Shown in pieces: positions 1-5,472 of a DNA stretch of 8,252 bases (position 1 is the stretch's first letter; every line of letters begins with the position of its first letter). The position numbers and the translations under genes are program-made. The stretch is from NCBI GenBank assembly GCA_023249895.1, contig JAHFBS010000028.1, positions 1 to 8,252 of the forward strand, given 5' to 3'. The stretch is from a bacterium (GTDB taxonomy: Bacteria > Babelota > Babeliae > Babelales > RVW-14). Below the pieces are notes generated by a model. It made no database searches and was not told the origin of the DNA. It was given only the letters and a program-made list of their open reading frames with translations.

Positions 1-392
1 AGCCATGCAATCATAACGCCAAACGTACTTGGCCATGGCAAGAAAAACCCTAAAATACCAACTGCTGTTGCCACTCCTCGTCCCCCATTCAACTGCATAA
101 ATATCGAATACGCATTACCTAACAAAAGCGCAACGGCGCCAAGATAACAGGAACTTATGCTCATATTCATACCATGCATAAACCACAAAACGACATAGGC
201 TTTGCCCGCATCGCAACAAAAAATAATCGGAAATAATTTGTTTCCCATCACACGGGCAACATTGCTGGCGCCACTATTACCGGAGCCATAACGCGTAATA
301 TCAAGGCCATACCACCAACGACATAACCAATAGCCCGTTGGAATCGAGCCAACCAAATATCCTAGCATCAAAAAACCTATCAGCAGCAGCAC
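1..392 (-). CDS. plsY: Glycerol-3-phosphate acyltransferase PlsY, N-terminal part (runs off the window)
   Basis: PlsY is an inner-membrane enzyme that transfers an acyl group from acyl-phosphate to glycerol-3-phosphate, the first acylation of phospholipid synthesis. The visible 130 codons read through three family signatures in order: GSIPTGYW near residue 14, GSGNSGASN near residue 36 (family GSGNxGATN), DAGKAY near residue 61, and a glycine-rich IFMQLNGGRGVAT segment near residues 100-112 that matches the usual F-GGKGVAT region. Hydrophobic membrane segments lie between them. Family members are about 200 residues, so roughly the last third is beyond position 1. I chose the GTG at 392-390 because AAGGA sits seven bases upstream and the next in-frame Met would remove part of the first membrane helix. 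It is divergent from tRNA-Leu and secD. Seen: motifs and start. Known: family function. Identification is firm. Confidence 0.92.
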   Translation of the reverse strand, partial: MLLLIGFLMLGYLVGSIPTGYWLCRWWYGLDITRYGSGNSGASNVARVMGNKLFPIIFCCDAGKAYVVLWFMHGMNMSISSCYLGAVALLLGNAYSIFMQLNGGRGVATAVGILGFFLPWPSTFGVMIAW

Positions 393-426
393 GTGAATAT
401 CCTTATATTAGGGGTTGTTCACGCAT

Positions 427-455
427 ATTTTATTGTGTTAAACGTGAGTTGCCAA
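427..455 (-). promoter_or_regulatory. Predicted sigma-70 type promoter for plsY
   Basis: On the minus strand TTGGCA (455-450) is followed after exactly 17 bases by TAAAAT (432-427), each matching the consensus at five of six positions. Transcription would start near 420, giving a leader of about 28 bases before the plsY GTG. The -35 box overlaps that of the opposing tRNA-Leu promoter. Confidence 0.55.
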
Positions 456-477
456 CCGCCACGCTTTGTGGTACATT
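449..477 (+). promoter_or_regulatory. Predicted sigma-70 type promoter for tRNA-Leu and secD
   Basis: TTGCCA (449-454), a 17-base spacer and TACATT (472-477) form a good housekeeping promoter about 47 bases upstream of tRNA-Leu. A small inverted repeat CCAC/GTGG (459-462 and 468-471) lies in the spacer. I see no separate convincing promoter between the tRNA and secD, so it probably drives both. The rest of the 393-523 gap shows nothing else. Confidence 0.5.
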
Positions 478-523
478 TTCCGTGTCTTTTTTACTATTTA
501 CTTTGTTTCTCTGAAATCAATGT

Positions 524-610
524 GCCGAGGTGGCGAAACTGGTAGACGCACTGCTTTAAGGGGGCAGCGGGAGCAATCCCATAGGAGTTCGAGTCTCCTC
601 CTCGGCACCA
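524..610 (+). tRNA. tRNA-Leu with anticodon AAG
   Basis: A complete class II tRNA with encoded CCA. The acceptor stem GCCGAGG/CCTCGGC (524-530, 600-606) pairs perfectly, the D stem is GCG/CGC, the long variable arm is GGGA/TCCC (569-572, 577-580), and the T arm is AGGAG-TTCGAGT-CTCCT (583-599). The discriminator is A607, as expected for leucine. The anticodon stem CTGCT/GGCAG (551-555, 563-567, closing T-G wobble) frames the loop TTAAGGG, so U33 is 557 and the anticodon is 558-560, AAG. G37 agrees with a CUN-reading tRNA; shifting the loop by one to read TAA breaks the stem and would need A37. It starts the tRNA-Leu/secD/tRNA-Met unit. Confidence 0.93.
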
Positions 611-657
611 TTTTTTGAGGTAAAAGGAAGAGTCTGTTTTAGCTGTAGGAGCATCTC

Positions 658-2310
658 ATGCACGAGTATTCACGTTTTGCCCGTGTCTTAATTTCGCCAT
701 TTATGGCGTGGATGGCCGTCTTGATTGTCGGCTCTTATTTCATGTGTTCTTTTGATAAAAAGATACTCCAACAGCCATCAGAGCCTGGCGTTATGGGCAC
801 CATCAAACACTATTACAAAGCATTTCATCTTGCGTACCTTAAAAAAGGCATCGACCTTGAAGGCGGTACGTATCTGATTTTGGGCGTTGATCTTGATAAA
901 GCAATCAGCAACAGACTGGGCTCAGAAGCTCGTGCAATTGAAGATCTCGCCAAGAAAAAAGGGCTCAAAGTATTGCCTTTAAAGAAAGAAACACACGATG
1001 GTGCGCTTGACATGACATTTCCTGATGAAATGTCAGCCAAAGAAGCCTACCGTCTCATTCAAGATTTAGAAACGACCTTGCGTTTAAAACTTGAAGATAC
1101 GGTCGTCCATATTACGCTTGCGCCAGAAACAGAACAATCAATTCGTAGTGGCGCCGTAGAACAAGCCGTCAAAGTACTGACCAATCGTCTTGGCGGTTAT
1201 GGTGTTGAAGGCATTGTGGTTCAACAACATGGTGACCATCAAATCGTTGTTCAGTTACCAGGATTAAGTGATTCTGAACGTATTAAAAAAGAAATTTCAC
1301 GCACTGCGCACCTTGAATTTAAGGTTGTTGAAAAAGTTACCGGCTCCAAAGAAGCAATTCTTGATGAATTTGATGGTGAATTGCCTTCAGACAAAATGGC
1401 CGTTTCTGGTAAAAGAATCTCTGATACCGCGACTGATGAAGATGCGGGTCAATGGTACTTGGTCCCTGCATTTGCCGATCTTGAAGGCGACCGCATTAAG
1501 GATGCCAGCGCACGCTTTGATGAATATAATCGTCCTTACATTGCGTTTGAACTCACTTCACAAGGTGCACGTGAATTTGGCGAATTGACCAGTAATAATG
1601 TTGGCAGAAGCGTTGGTATCATTGTTGATGATGTCATGGTTTCAAGCCCAGTCATCCAAACACCAATCACGGGTGGCAAAGGTTCTATCACCGGTAAATT
1701 CTCATTAACCGAAGCAAATGACCTTGCAATCTTACTTAAGTCCGGCTCACTTCAAGCCCCACTCACTATTGAGCATGAAAATCGCGTTGGTGCATCACTT
1801 GGCCAAGACTCAATTAACAAAGGCATCATGTCCTGTTTGATTGCCCTTTTGTTATTGTTCTTCTTCAGCTTGTTGTACTACAAAATTCCTGGGTTTCTTG
1901 CAATTCTAACCCTGCTTTACAACGTATTTTTGACACTCCTTTTCTTGTCATACTTTGGGGCTACGTTAACGCTGCCAGGCCTTGCTGGTATCGTATTGAC
2001 AATCGGTATGGCAATTGATATTTCGATTTTGGTCTATGAACGCGTTAAAGAAGAACTTGCAGCAGGAGTTCCATTGCGCAAGTCGGTTATTGATGGATTT
2101 AGCGGCACGCTCGCCGTCGTTTTAGATTCAAACATTTCAACTTTTTTAACCGGCGTTATACTGTTCCAATTCGGCGGTCCAGCAATCAAAGGTTTTGCCG
2201 TAACGCTGATGGCCGGTATCGTTGCAACATTGCTTTCGGGCATTTTCTTTCTCAAGGCAATGTACAGATTCTTCTTTGATCTGTTTGATATCAAACAAAT
2301 GAAATTTTAA
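658..2310 (+). CDS. secD: Protein translocase subunit SecD
   Basis: SecD is an inner-membrane accessory of SecYEG that uses the proton gradient to complete protein export, normally with SecF. The 550 residues show the family plan: one N-terminal membrane helix (about 8-30), the D-loop signature GIDLEGG at 64-70, a large periplasmic part with AVKVLTNRLGGYGVE (170-184) and QIVVQLPGL (195-203), then five C-terminal helices at about 388-407, 412-432, 438-460, 484-505 and 512-534. Asp454 in GMAID corresponds to the functionally important TM4 aspartate (Asp519 in E. coli). The usual DAN after it reads DIS here, an odd substitution. E. coli SecD is 615 residues, so this is a compact but complete member. 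The ATG at 658 has AGGAG six bases upstream. The tRNA-Leu lies 47 bases before it and tRNA-Met six bases after; no secF follows. Confidence 0.96.
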   Translation: MHEYSRFARVLISPFMAWMAVLIVGSYFMCSFDKKILQQPSEPGVMGTIKHYYKAFHLAYLKKGIDLEGGTYLILGVDLDKAISNRLGSEARAIEDLAKKKGLKVLPLKKETHDGALDMTFPDEMSAKEAYRLIQDLETTLRLKLEDTVVHITLAPETEQSIRSGAVEQAVKVLTNRLGGYGVEGIVVQQHGDHQIVVQLPGLSDSERIKKEISRTAHLEFKVVEKVTGSKEAILDEFDGELPSDKMAVSGKRISDTATDEDAGQWYLVPAFADLEGDRIKDASARFDEYNRPYIAFELTSQGAREFGELTSNNVGRSVGIIVDDVMVSSPVIQTPITGGKGSITGKFSLTEANDLAILLKSGSLQAPLTIEHENRVGASLGQDSINKGIMSCLIALLLLFFFSLLYYKIPGFLAILTLLYNVFLTLLFLSYFGATLTLPGLAGIVLTIGMAIDISILVYERVKEELAAGVPLRKSVIDGFSGTLAVVLDSNISTFLTGVILFQFGGPAIKGFAVTLMAGIVATLLSGIFFLKAMYRFFFDLFDIKQMKF

Positions 2311-2316
2311 ATTCGT

Positions 2317-2393
2317 GGCGACGTAGCTCAGTTGGTTAGAGCGACGGAATCATAATCCGTAGGTCCTGAGTTCGAATCTCAGCGTCGCTACCA
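2317..2393 (+). tRNA. tRNA with anticodon CAT, probably elongator tRNA-Met
   Basis: A full 77-base tRNA with encoded CCA. The acceptor stem GGCGACG/CGTCGCT (2317-2323, 2383-2389) has a G1-U72 wobble. The D stem is GCTC/GAGC, the anticodon stem is ACGGA/TCCGT (2344-2348, 2356-2360), and the T arm is CTGAG-TTCGAAT-CTCAG (2366-2382). The anticodon CAT is at 2351-2353. It lacks the three G-C pairs and the 1:72 mismatch of an initiator. Its 5' half closely resembles E. coli elongator tRNA-Met. A tRNA-Ile2, whose C34 becomes lysidine, cannot be excluded from sequence alone. It begins six bases after the secD stop codon. Confidence 0.92.
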
Positions 2394-2400
2394 AAACTAA

Positions 2401-2433
2401 AATAAGCCGCTCGTAAATGAGCGGCTTATTTTT
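2401..2433 (+). terminator. Rho-independent terminator after tRNA-Met, probably bidirectional
   Basis: A perfect 12-base-pair stem, AATAAGCCGCTC at 2401-2412 and its complement at 2419-2430, has a six-base loop and runs into TTTTTAT on the plus strand. Read leftward it ends in TTATTTTAGTTTT, so it can also stop transcription of ankyrin gene A, whose stop codon is 33 bases away. Its core matches the two other strong terminators in the window. Confidence 0.85.
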
Positions 2434-2465
2434 ATAATATGCGCTTTTGTGCTTCTTTAAGCAAC

Positions 2466-3125
2466 TTACACTATGACCGTTCCGGCCTTACCAAGCAATG
2501 TTATGATATCTATACGCCCACGAGGCACAAAGTCAAAAGCCGTTTTTCCCTCTTTATCCTGAGTGCTAATTAAAGCTCCACGCGAAAGTAAAAATTTTAC
2601 TGTTTCTATATCACCATGATAACAAGCCGCCATCAAAGCTGTGCGGCCCAATAAATCACGATGTTCAATATTGGCTCCTAACTCGAGAATACCTTTAATA
2701 ACTTCAATACCTTTATCCAAAGTGCAAGCCATAGATACTGCTCTAATCAACGCTGTTATCCCCTGGTTATCTTCAACATCAATATTGGCACCCGCTTCAG
2801 TAAACCTATTAATCATGCCAAGATTAAGACCCTTGTCAGGAACACCATCAACAATGAAGCTATGCCCAGCTTGCAATGTACATAAAAGAGCAGGTCTTCC
2901 ATTCTCATCACAAGCAATAGGATTTGCGCCAGCTTTAAGCAAATTTCGTACTGCAATAGCATTTCCTGCATAACAGGCTTTTATGAGGTCAGCATTAAGC
3001 ATTTGTTGTTTTTCAACAGGAACCACCGCTTGTTTTTGTTGTTCAAGCTGCATCCCATGTCCAGAAACGAAAAAAGCTCCTGATAGCAAGAGTGTAGAAA
3101 GTGATCGTTTCATAAAATTATTCAT
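2466..3125 (-). CDS. Exported ankyrin-repeat protein A
   Basis: This 219-residue protein has an N-terminal signal sequence (residues 5-25: MKR, a hydrophobic core, ending SGHGM) and then about five ankyrin units, at roughly 44-75, 77-123 (long, divergent insertion), 124-160, 162-193 and a partial one to the end. Ankyrin repeats are protein-binding scaffolds; no enzymatic motif is visible. I keep the first ATG because GGAGG lies seven bases before it, whereas Met5 has no well-placed site. Gene B ends 38 bases upstream and no strong promoter lies between, so B and A may be one transcript. It is the only one of the five without the W-x3-P C-terminal motif, and the last unit stops abruptly. The signal-peptide DNA is 41/46 identical to that of B. 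The partner protein is unknown; action outside the cytoplasm, perhaps in a host, is inference. Confidence 0.85.
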   Translation of the reverse strand: MNNFMKRSLSTLLLSGAFFVSGHGMQLEQQKQAVVPVEKQQMLNADLIKACYAGNAIAVRNLLKAGANPIACDENGRPALLCTLQAGHSFIVDGVPDKGLNLGMINRFTEAGANIDVEDNQGITALIRAVSMACTLDKGIEVIKGILELGANIEHRDLLGRTALMAACYHGDIETVKFLLSRGALISTQDKEGKTAFDFVPRGRIDIITLLGKAGTVIV

Positions 3126-3163
3126 AAAATATCCTCCATTGTTGGTTAATTTAAAACTATGTT

Positions 3164-3730
3164 TTATTCCAAGAATGACATTATCTCGGTATCAAGAACT
3201 TCTAAAGGCAGCGCTTGCCATTGTTCAGCAGCTATTTCTCGAATTTCATTTCTATCGGTTACAAGATGCTCAAGCAAAGCAACAACGTCTTCATGACATT
3301 GCGCACGGGCTACATCAAGCACAGTTTGGCCTTGATTATTAACAATTTCTGCATCTGCACACGCGTCAAGAAGCATGGTGACCATAGCGGCATCACCACG
3401 ACGAGCAGCTTCGATAAGCGCCGTATTTCCTAACTTATTTTGCAAGTTAATGTTCGCGCCAAATTCAATAATATCAGCTACAGCTTTTGCATTTCCATAC
3501 ATTACTGCACATATCAGAACGGTATTCCCTTTATAAATATCTTGTAAGTTAATTTCTACGCCATCCGAATCAGGCCCAAGAAGATGCTCTATTTCTTCAT
3601 TATTTCCAGCCTGAATTGCTTGCATCAAAACCCGAGTATTCATTTGAAGTCTGCTTGACTCTTTCATCATTCCATAGCCATGAGCAAAAAGAGCTCCTGA
3701 AAACAAAAGTGTAGAAAGTAATCGTTTCAT
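3164..3730 (-). CDS. Exported ankyrin-repeat protein B with F-box-like C-terminal motif
   Basis: A 188-residue protein. Residues 1-21 are a signal sequence almost identical to that of A and ending HGYGM. Ankyrin units follow at about 33-67, 69-101, 102-134 and 135-156; GNTALIEAARRGDAAMV is the clearest. After a short charged linker the protein ends in WQALPLEVLDTEIMSFLE (171-188), shared in pattern with genes C, D and E. The pattern resembles the LPxEVLxxIxxxL start of an F-box or the poxvirus PRANC tail; that similarity is by eye and the function is inferred. The start is the ATG at 3730, which begins the MKR signal shared with A; an AAAGG-like site lies about nine bases upstream. A sigma-70 type promoter lies at 3780-3808. 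Ankyrin identity is firm; the target is unknown. Confidence 0.86.
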   Translation of the reverse strand: MKRLLSTLLFSGALFAHGYGMMKESSRLQMNTRVLMQAIQAGNNEEIEHLLGPDSDGVEINLQDIYKGNTVLICAVMYGNAKAVADIIEFGANINLQNKLGNTALIEAARRGDAAMVTMLLDACADAEIVNNQGQTVLDVARAQCHEDVVALLEHLVTDRNEIREIAAEQWQALPLEVLDTEIMSFLE

Positions 3731-3779
3731 AAATGATAACCTTTCGCATTGTTTTATTAATACAAATAGACATTAATTC

Positions 3780-3808
3780 AGTGTAGGGTAAATAAGAAAG
3801 CCCGTCAA
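3780..3808 (-). promoter_or_regulatory. Predicted promoter for ankyrin gene B (and A)
   Basis: On the minus strand TTGACG (3808-3803), a 17-base spacer and TACACT (3785-3780) form a strong sigma-70 type promoter with a leader of about 43 bases before gene B. Its -35 box lies inside an imperfect hairpin, AGCCCGT/ACAGGCT at 3799-3805 and 3811-3817. Confidence 0.6.
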
Positions 3809-3817
3809 AAACAGGCT
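3799..3817 (-). terminator. Weak hairpin downstream of ankyrin gene C
   Basis: Two seven-base arms with one C/A mismatch, which becomes a G-U wobble in leftward RNA, enclose a five-base loop. In that RNA the hairpin is followed by UUCUUAUUU. It could end transcripts from C, but it also covers the -35 of the promoter for B, so its role is uncertain. Confidence 0.4.
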
Positions 3818-3854
3818 ATTTTATGCTCAATAAACACAATAATTACTTAATTTT

Positions 3855-3879
3855 GCTCAAAAATAACGATTTTTTGAGC
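3855..3879. repeat. Perfect inverted repeat downstream of ankyrin gene C
   Basis: GCTCAAAAA at 3855-3863 and its exact complement at 3871-3879 enclose a seven-base loop, 28 bases past the stop codon of C. The stem is AT-rich and no clean U tract follows on either strand, so it is not a textbook terminator. It may stabilise an mRNA end. The rest of the 3731-3906 gap holds only the promoter and hairpin listed. Confidence 0.6.
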
Positions 3880-3906
3880 CTTCCCTCAATTTCGTCTTGC
3901 GTTTTA

Positions 3907-4410
3907 TCAACAATAGTCGGCAATAAGATTACACAGTTCGACCGGCCCGCCCTGCCATTCCTGTATTATTGTAAAATTGGTGGCTTGGAAAAGTATTTGT
4001 GCAATACAATCACGGCCGACAGACGATGCCCTATAAAGAGCACTTTTACCAGAACGATCGAGTAAGAAGACATTTGCATGCGCGGCAAGAAGTAACTTAA
4101 CGCCCGCAGCAGTACCGCCAGAAGCCGCCCTCACCTATGCTGTCTCGCCCCATTTATTTTGAGCATCGACATCGGCTCCTGCATCAATAAGTTTTTTTAT
4201 GACTTCTGTTGGCGCGTTACTCTTACGCGCAACAAGTATGAGTACCGTATTCCCATCATCATCACGCAAATGGGGACAAGCATGTTGTGCTAGCAGTAAT
4301 TGTTCATCACGTAATTCATCATTAGAGGTAGTGTTCATGCCGTAGCATTGTCCAATAATATTCATCGTACCTACAAGAGCAATCAGCGCATACGTGATAA
4401 GTTTTTTCAT
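3907..4410 (-). pseudogene. Exported ankyrin-repeat protein C, split by an in-frame amber stop
   Basis: One reading frame of 167 codons plus the final stop is broken at codon 92 (TAG, plus-strand 4135-4137). The first part, 91 residues, has a signal sequence ending QCYGM at 25, a clear ankyrin unit (DGNTVLI... to AGADVDAQNKWGETA) and stops at the position where ankyrin repeats carry the Leu of TAL. The frame resumes directly with VRAASGGTAAGVKLLLAAHANV, further ankyrin sequence, and ends EWQGGPVELCNLIADYC, the same tail motif as B, D and E. A single TTG-to-TAG change would explain it. The second part has only a GTG start with no good ribosome site. GGAG lies 11 bases before the ATG at 4410. 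Readthrough, a sequencing error or two separate products are alternatives; a recent nonsense mutation is simplest. Confidence 0.82.
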
Positions 4411-4455
4411 AAAAAATATTACTCCAAAAACTGGCCTCTAAAAAAACGAGAACAC

Positions 4456-4483
4456 AGTGTAGCCAACAAAAGCTTAAAAGCAA
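4456..4483 (-). promoter_or_regulatory. Predicted promoter for ankyrin gene C
   Basis: On the minus strand TTGCTT (4483-4478), a 16-base spacer and TACACT (4461-4456) resemble a sigma-70 promoter, with a leader of about 40 bases. The same TACACT hexamer is the -10 of gene B. An intact promoter suggests that C decayed recently, if it is decayed. Confidence 0.5.
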
Positions 4484-4490
4484 GAAGAGA

Positions 4491-5288
4491 TTATCGTGAG
4501 AAATTGTTATCGCATAATGCGCAGTAACAACCTTTACAGAAAACCAACAAGGACCAATTTGTAGATTCTTCACCTGAAAAAACATAGGGCACTATTTCAC
4601 TATTAATAACATCAAGGGGACAATCACCCCACTCTTCACGCAGCGCCTTAATATTTTCAAGCAATTGCACAAGCCGCGTATAACCACATTCTCGTGCAGT
4701 TGAACAATCTTGTGCCATCACATCCGCGCCTAATTCAAGAAGTTTTTGTACCGCCTCAAGATGTCCGCCGCTGCAAGCCAGCGTTAATGCAGTACGGCCA
4801 TCAGCATCACGCGCTTTAACATCAGCTCCTGCGTGAACAAGCAGATGAACAACATCAACGCTCCCTGAATATGAAGCAATAATCAAAGCGTTCCAGCCAT
4901 ATCTATTACGCGCATTAATATCTGCTTTAGCCTCAAGAAGGGCCTCGACAATTTCATTATTCGTATTTTTGTATGACGCTTGCATTAAGGCAGTATGAAA
5001 ATATTTATTACAGGCATTAACATCAACGTTACATGCAAGCAGCATGCGCACCGCGTCAACATTTCCTTCATACGCCGACTGGATTAACGTTAGATTTTTT
5101 GCCTGAGAGCTTGGATTATAGTCCAGAGAATATGACATTAACGAAATATCATGACTACGCAGCGCATCAATCAAAAGATCATCAACATCCTGCGTAAGCG
5201 CACTCTCACCACCATGCATTCCCCTGATAGTCCAACTCATGCTCACTAAAAAAGCACCGATGCAAAGTTGCTTTGTAATCATTTTCAT
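4491..5288 (-). CDS. Exported ankyrin-repeat protein D with F-box-like motif and extended tail
   Basis: The protein is 265 residues from the ATG at 5288, chosen because GAGGG lies six bases upstream and the residues after it form a signal sequence (MKMITKQL..., ending IRGM at 24). A GTG five codons earlier is open but less well placed. Ankyrin units lie at about 67-98, 99-131, 133-164 and 166-198; GRTALTLACSGGHLEAVQKLLELGAD is near consensus. The shared motif follows: W220, P224, then LDVINSEIVPYVF to 237. Unlike B, C and E, some 28 more residues follow, rich in Cys and with no resemblance to the family. The tail begins at a run of six T; one extra T would give a stop two codons later. No clear promoter was found: TTGCAT/TAAGTT 18 bases apart, about 5389-5360, is weak. 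Confidence 0.86.
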   Translation of the reverse strand: MKMITKQLCIGAFLVSMSWTIRGMHGGESALTQDVDDLLIDALRSHDISLMSYSLDYNPSSQAKNLTLIQSAYEGNVDAVRMLLACNVDVNACNKYFHTALMQASYKNTNNEIVEALLEAKADINARNRYGWNALIIASYSGSVDVVHLLVHAGADVKARDADGRTALTLACSGGHLEAVQKLLELGADVMAQDCSTARECGYTRLVQLLENIKALREEWGDCPLDVINSEIVPYVFSGEESTNWSLLVFCKGCYCALCDNNFSR

Positions 5289-5397
5289 ACAAAACCCTCT
5301 CACCTCTTATGAACATGCATGTACACACATAAACAATCTCAGCTGGGGTATATACTGAAACTTACGCGTATCGCTTCATGAAATGCAATGTTTGCAC

Positions 5398-5429
5398 AAA
5401 AAAAGCCGCTCGCTTTTACACGAACGGCT
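5398..5429 (-). terminator. Rho-independent terminator of ankyrin gene E
   Basis: Arms AGCCGCTCG (5404-5412) and CGAACGGCT (5421-5429) pair with one C/A mismatch on the plus strand that becomes a G-U wobble in leftward RNA, followed by seven U. It lies 44 bases after the E stop codon. The wobble and U tract both point to leftward action. Nothing else is recognisable in the 5289-5472 gap except a 10-base palindrome at 5313-5322 in the leader of D. Confidence 0.85.
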
Positions 5430-5472
5430 CTGAATGTAATCTACAAAAGCTTAAGCGCTATTCTAATTTCAT

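Noticed and set aside
524..610. Reading the tRNA-Leu anticodon as TAA
   Set aside because: That frame leaves the anticodon stem unpaired and puts G at position 37, where a UUA/UUG-reading tRNA would have A.
2317..2393. tRNA-Met as an integration site for an ankyrin island
   Set aside because: I found no second copy of the tRNA 3' end, no integrase and no phage or transposon genes in the window.
2641..3342. Plus-strand open frames of 110-119 codons opposite ankyrin genes A and B
   Set aside because: They lie antisense to clear ankyrin coding sequence, have no ribosome site or recognisable motifs, and arise from the codon pattern of the real genes.
4322..4585. Minus-strand frame of 87 codons overlapping the ends of C and D
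   Set aside because: It begins inside the D family motif in another frame and runs through the promoter and signal peptide of C, so it is a shadow frame rather than a gene.
5313..5322. Palindrome ACATGCATGT in the leader of gene D as an operator
   Set aside because: It is a single 10-base palindrome with no second copy near the other ankyrin promoters and no regulator gene nearby.
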